A stretch of 51,149 nt of DNA from NCBI GenBank assembly GCA_016790225.1, contig JAEUOZ010000072.1, positions 1 through 51,149 of the forward strand. Reading direction: 5' to 3'. Positions 47,787-51,149 of the stretch are shown in pieces. Both the position numbers and the translations under genes were made by a program. Every line of letters starts with the position of its first letter. Within the stretch, counting starts at the first letter, position 1. The notes below the pieces were generated by a model. It ran no database searches, had not been told where the DNA came from, and saw nothing but the letters and a program-made list of their open reading frames with translations. The DNA is from Rubrivivax sp. (lineage in GTDB: Bacteria; Pseudomonadota; Gammaproteobacteria; Burkholderiales; Burkholderiaceae).

Positions 47787-48508
47787 ACACCCTCCACACC
47801 ATTGCCTTCACCGTCTACCCCTACGTCTGCCTGGCGTTCTTCCTGATGGGCAGCCTGGCCCGCTTCGACCGCGATCAGTACACGTGGAAGAGCGACAGCT
47901 CGCAGCTGCTGCGCGCCGGTCAGCTGCGCTGGGGCAGCAACCTCTTCCACGGCGGCATCCTGTTCCTGTTCTTCGGGCACCTGTTCGGGCAGCTGACTCC
48001 GCACGCCGTGTACAGCTTGGTCATGACGTCCTCGCAGAAACAGCTGCTGGCCGTGATCGCCGGCGGCGTGGCCGGAGGCCTGTGCTTCATCGGCCTGACT
48101 ATGCTGCTGCACCGCCGCCTGTTCGACCCGCGCATCCGGCTGACCAGTCACCGCACCGACATCGCGATTCTGGTGATCCTGTGGGTGCAGCTGGCCATCG
48201 GCCTGTCGACACTGCCGTCTTCGCTGCACCATGCGGGCGAACCCACCACCATGCTGCGCCTGGCCGAGTACCTCCAGGGCATCGTGCTGCTGCAGCCCAA
48301 TGCGGCTCTGGTCGCCGGCGTCGAATGGCACTTCCAGATCCACATGCTGCTGGGCATGACGATCTTCCTGCTGTTCCCCTTCAGCCGCCTCGTCCACGTG
48401 TGGAGCGGCTTCGGCACCGTCGCCTACCTCTTTCGCCCGTACCAGATGGTGCGTTCGCGCCGGCTCAACGTGCCGGCCCGCCAGAATCTGCCGCGCCGTG
48501 CCAACTGA
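47783..48508 (+). CDS. narI: Respiratory nitrate reductase gamma subunit
   Basis: This 241-residue five-span membrane cytochrome b oxidises quinol on the periplasmic side and passes electrons to NarH. The four heme ligands are at E. coli positions: His56 and His66 (LFHGGILFLFFGHLFG), and His187 and His205 (HFQIHMLLGM, SRLVHVWS). It overlaps narJ by ATGA and ends the core operon 30 bases before the parvulin gene. Confidence 0.96.
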   Translation: MNTLHTIAFTVYPYVCLAFFLMGSLARFDRDQYTWKSDSSQLLRAGQLRWGSNLFHGGILFLFFGHLFGQLTPHAVYSLVMTSSQKQLLAVIAGGVAGGLCFIGLTMLLHRRLFDPRIRLTSHRTDIAILVILWVQLAIGLSTLPSSLHHAGEPTTMLRLAEYLQGIVLLQPNAALVAGVEWHFQIHMLLGMTIFLLFPFSRLVHVWSGFGTVAYLFRPYQMVRSRRLNVPARQNLPRRAN

Positions 48509-48538
48509 GTGTCGGGTCGATCTACCCAGGAGTTCGCC

Positions 48539-49318
48539 ATGGATGCGTCAGTTTCCGGTCTCGCGCAGGTCAACAGCGTCGTAATCGCCCATCCCAACGA
48601 GGAGTTGAGCACCGAGGCCCTGCGCCAGCGCGCCTGCGCCGAGTTGCTGCGGCAGGCGGCCATTCGCGCCGGCCTGCTATCGGAAGACGATCCGCTGCCG
48701 CTGGGCGGCACGATGACCGAATCGGCCAGTGCGGCCATCGAACGGCTCCTGGACCGTGAGCTGCACCTGCCCGAACCGTCGGAAGAAGCGCTGCGCCGCC
48801 ACCACGCAGCCCAGCGGGGGCGTTACACGGTCGGGGAGCGCGTGCTGATGCGCCATATCCTGTTCGCTGTCACACCGGGCGTGGATGTGAATGCCCTTCG
48901 GCAGCGCGCCGAGGCCTGCCTGCTGGACGTGCGCTGCGCGGCAACTGACGGCCCGGATCGCTTCGCGGCCGCGGCAATGTCGACGTCCAACTGCCCCAGC
49001 GGGGCCGAGGGTGGCGCCCTGGGTTGGTTGACCAGCCACGAGTGCGCGCCCGAGCTGGCCGGTGAGATCTTCGGCAAGGCCGAGATTGGCGTCCTGCCGC
49101 GGCTGGTGCACAGCCGCTTCGGCCTGCATGTCGTCGAGGTGCTGGCGCGCGAGCCCGGGGTCGAGCCGCCGTTCGAGTCGGTGAAAGCCGCCGTGGCACA
49201 GGCGCTCCGACAGCAGGCCTTCACCACCGCGCTTCGGCAGTACCTGCAACTGCTCGCGGCCGAGGCGACGCTGGTGGGTGTCGACTTGGACGCCGCCGCA
49301 TCGCCGCTGGTGCAGTAA
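48539..49318 (+). CDS. Parvulin-type peptidyl-prolyl isomerase
   Basis: This 259-residue protein starts at MDASVSGLAQ, with AGGAG upstream. An N-terminal helical region (about 1-105) precedes a PpiC-type rotamase domain (about 110-205; RHILFAVTPGVD, GGALGWLTSHECAPELAGEIF, RFGLHVVEVL). No signal peptide is seen, so it should act in the cytosol. Parvulins commonly follow narI in betaproteobacteria, and NifM-like proteins of this design assist metalloenzyme folding. A role in NarGHI maturation is a reasonable inference. The cupin gene follows 14 bases later. Confidence 0.85.
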   Translation: MDASVSGLAQVNSVVIAHPNEELSTEALRQRACAELLRQAAIRAGLLSEDDPLPLGGTMTESASAAIERLLDRELHLPEPSEEALRRHHAAQRGRYTVGERVLMRHILFAVTPGVDVNALRQRAEACLLDVRCAATDGPDRFAAAAMSTSNCPSGAEGGALGWLTSHECAPELAGEIFGKAEIGVLPRLVHSRFGLHVVEVLAREPGVEPPFESVKAAVAQALRQQAFTTALRQYLQLLAAEATLVGVDLDAAASPLVQ

Positions 49319-49332
49319 CCTGGGGGCCAAAC

Positions 49333-49665
49333 ATGGCGCATCGGCATGCGTCCTCGGGGGAGGTCGTCGACCTGAAGGCGCTGGGCGACACGCTGGATCG
49401 GCATGTCACCCACGCGCTGATCAAGTCGACGCAACTGGAGCTGATTCGGCTCGTGCTGCCCGCCGGCAAGACGCTTCGCGAGCACCGCGTGGCGGGGGAG
49501 ATCACCGTGCTCTGCGTGGAAGGGGTGATCGACATCCGCGCTCACGGCGCCGACCGCCGGCTGGCAGCAGGGCAACTCATCCATCTTGCGGCCGACGAGC
49601 CGCATGCCCTGCGGGCGGTGACCGATGCGTCCGCGCTGCTGACGATCTGCCTGGCGGCGCCGTAG
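49333..49665 (+). CDS. Small cupin-domain protein
   Basis: This 110-residue single cupin barrel has motif 1 LPAGKTLREHRVAGEITVLCVEG spread over about residues 43-65 and motif 2 LAAGQLIHLAADEPHALRAV at about residues 76-95. Histidine and glutamate ligands for one metal are present, though the first motif has fewer histidines than enzymatic cupins. It is the last plus-strand gene of the nar operon and may be a sensor or binding protein. Its stop is 20 bases from that of the convergent gene. Confidence 0.8.
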   Translation: MAHRHASSGEVVDLKALGDTLDRHVTHALIKSTQLELIRLVLPAGKTLREHRVAGEITVLCVEGVIDIRAHGADRRLAAGQLIHLAADEPHALRAVTDASALLTICLAAP

Positions 49666-49685
49666 GGCTCAGTCCGGCAGTGCCT

Positions 49686-50090
49686 TCACCCCAGCTGAAC
49701 CGCGCGGCCTTGGCGATCGAATGGAATCATCCCGACAAGGCGGCCGGCCTTCACCGACTCGACCATTCGCTGCAGGGCGCTGTCGATCTGGCTGCTGGCG
49801 GGCGGCTGCCCTCCGGTGCCGGACAGCGCTGTTGCGAACACCAGCGCCCAGGGCTGCCCGATGGTCGCGGCCTCGTCCGCGAGCGCGGCAAAGTCTGCCA
49901 GCTCCGCGGGATCCTTGTCCACGCACATCAAGGGCGAAAGCTCGCCCGATTCGCCGGCCTCGAAGCTTGCGCGTTGTTCGGATGTGGCGTCCGCCGGCAG
50001 GCTGGCCGCGGCGAACACCAGCAGCAGTCGCTGCGCATCGGGCTGATGGCGCGCCGCGGCCAGCAGGTCGTTGAAGTGGCTGATGTCCAT
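49686..50090 (-). CDS. Small protein often labelled ribonucleotide reductase subunit-like
   Basis: This 134-residue product starts at MDISHFNDLLAAARHQPDAQRLL. I recall proteins with this pattern (LLLVFAAASLPADAT, GELSPLMCVDKDPAELADFAAL, VGMIPFDRQGR) near nar or other respiratory genes in Burkholderiales, sometimes labelled ribonucleotide reductase subunit alpha. It has none of the catalytic features of that enzyme. It is convergent with the cupin gene and divergent from narX across 112 bases. Function is unknown. Confidence 0.7.
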   Translation of the reverse strand: MDISHFNDLLAAARHQPDAQRLLLVFAAASLPADATSEQRASFEAGESGELSPLMCVDKDPAELADFAALADEAATIGQPWALVFATALSGTGGQPPASSQIDSALQRMVESVKAGRLVGMIPFDRQGRAVQLG

Positions 50091-50202
50091 GGCGGCGAGC
50101 TTAGCGCCTTCCCAGGTGGTGTCCGAAATTGTGCATGCTGGTTGAGGTTTGGCCATGTCCATCGAGGGCGGAGCGAAGTTCAGTCTCCAGTACAGTGATG
50201 CC

Positions 50203-51149
50203 ATGCCAAGGTCATGGAGTCTGTCTGCGAAGCTGGGCGTGATCGGCGCCGTGTTGCTGGCGATGGCCTTCGCCTCGATCAGCCTCACGCTGTGGGTGAC
50301 CTGGCAGCTGGAAGGCGGCGCGGCCGCGGTCAACGAAGCCGGCCGGATGCGGATGCAGACCTGGCGCCTGGCCCAGACGCTGGAACGCGCCGACGAGCGT
50401 CAGATGAGCGTGCTGTTCGCGCAGTTCGACCGCAGCATCGGTGTTCTTCGCACGGGTGACCCCGCTCGACCGCTCTTCGTTTCGAAAGATCACGCCTCCC
50501 AGGACGCCTTTGCCGTCGTGCAGCGCGAGTGGGACGCGCTGAAGGCGGCGTGGCTCAAGTCACCGGCACCGGGTGCGGATCGTGCCGCGCAGCAAGCCGA
50601 CGCGTTCGTGAGCCGCATCGACACCTTCGTATCGGCGATCGAGAAGCACCTGTCCGGCCTGACGGCGATCCTGAACGCCGTGCAGTTCGTGATGGTGGCC
50701 CTCACGATCGCCAGCGCGATCGCCTTGCTCTACTCTGCTTACCTGTTCATCTTCAATCCGCTGTCACGGCTGCAGGCCGGGCTCTCGCGGGTGGAGAAAG
50801 GCGATCTGGCGGCACGCGTCGTGCCCGGTGCGGATGACGAGTTCGGGTCACTGGCGAAGGGCTTCAACCGCATGGCCGAGACGCTTCAGGGGCTGTACCA
50901 AAACCTCGAGGCCAAGGTTCAGGAGAAGACCGAGCGTCTCGAGTCCCAGCGCGCGCGGCTCGAGGCTCTGTACGAGTCGGCGGCGTTCGTGGCCCGTGCC
51001 GACACGCTGGAATCGCTGGCGCAGGGGATCGCGCGGCAGGTCCGCCAGGTGGCTCGGGCCGACGCGTCGGCTGTTCGCTGGTCGGACGAATCCAATCGCA
51101 AGTACCTGCTGCTGGCGTCCGACTGCCTGCCCCAGTCGGTCATCGACGA
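50203..51149 (+). CDS. narX: Nitrate/nitrite sensor kinase NarX, partial at window end
   Basis: The first 315 residues are present and the frame is open at the right edge. Residues 9-34 form the first membrane span, followed by the P-box that binds nitrate, here VNEAGRMRMQTWRLAQTL (about 43-60), with the arginine cluster retained. A periplasmic four-helix part, a second span (about 158-185), a HAMP domain (FNPLSRLQAGLSRVEKGDLAARV) and the start of a GAF-like domain (about 255 onward) follow. The kinase core should lie beyond the window, probably followed by narL. Confidence 0.9.
   Translation, partial: MPRSWSLSAKLGVIGAVLLAMAFASISLTLWVTWQLEGGAAAVNEAGRMRMQTWRLAQTLERADERQMSVLFAQFDRSIGVLRTGDPARPLFVSKDHASQDAFAVVQREWDALKAAWLKSPAPGADRAAQQADAFVSRIDTFVSAIEKHLSGLTAILNAVQFVMVALTIASAIALLYSAYLFIFNPLSRLQAGLSRVEKGDLAARVVPGADDEFGSLAKGFNRMAETLQGLYQNLEAKVQEKTERLESQRARLEALYESAAFVARADTLESLAQGIARQVRQVARADASAVRWSDESNRKYLLLASDCLPQSVID

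Overview
The window is about 51 kb of very GC-rich DNA, with strong G/C bias at third codon positions and long spurious open frames on opposite strands. Gene content points to a betaproteobacterium of the order Burkholderiales, probably the Rubrivivax/Ideonella/Leptothrix side. Pointers are the DUF2917, DUF6502 and DUF5666 proteins, the narK-narGHJI layout, and a GC-rich intergenic repeat of a type I recall from that order. This placement is inference from gene families; no rRNA or other marker gene is present. I saw no tRNA, CRISPR array, transposase or phage gene.

Layout. (1) 1-308: non-coding, with an array of palindromic 10-mers. (2) 309-7706, all minus strand: a catabolic block of family III CoA-transferase, EthD-like protein, TRAP transporter (DctP, DctQ and a DctM broken by a frameshift in an 8-base homopolymer) and a secreted prolyl-oligopeptidase-type peptidase. 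(3) 8088-13410: a secreted DUF11-like protein, a soluble hybrid histidine kinase facing a LuxR-type response regulator, and a LuxR-type regulator fused to an alpha/beta-hydrolase domain that has lost its catalytic residues. (4) 13824-17369: a four-gene membrane-stress operon (ribbon-helix-helix-like protein, PspA, YqiJ, flotillin YqiK) behind a near-consensus sigma70 promoter. (5) 17463-22012: a minus-strand lipoprotein and membrane-protein cassette divergent from a large BTAD/ATPase/TPR regulator. (6) 21952-26254: an NlpC/P60-like hydrolase, a NarL-type regulator with a 7TM sensor kinase, a DUF2917 protein and a small orphan. The same dyad, TACCGNNNACACGGTA, lies before the regulator and before the DUF2917 gene. 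(7) 26387-30233: acyl-CoA synthetase, DUF1223 thioredoxin-like protein and COG0523 metal GTPase. (8) 30384-36408: a G8-domain lipoprotein and a small membrane protein, divergent from a DUF6502-DUF5666 pair across a 27-bp palindrome. (9) 36691 to the end: respiratory nitrate reduction, with an FNR/DNR-type box, three NarK-family transporters, a small membrane protein, narGHJI, a parvulin, a cupin, and narX cut by the window edge.

How parts work together. Section 9 is a complete anaerobic nitrate respiration locus: nitrate import and nitrite export by the NarK set, reduction by NarGHI matured by NarJ, and sensing by NarX. Section 2 looks like uptake of an organic solute and its activation as a CoA thioester. 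Section 4 is an envelope-maintenance module. The most distinctive observations are a periplasmic-side four-repeat insertion in the middle NarK paralogue, the shared dyad of section 6, the degenerate hydrolase-LuxR regulator, and the palindrome-controlled G8/DUF6502/DUF5666 locus.
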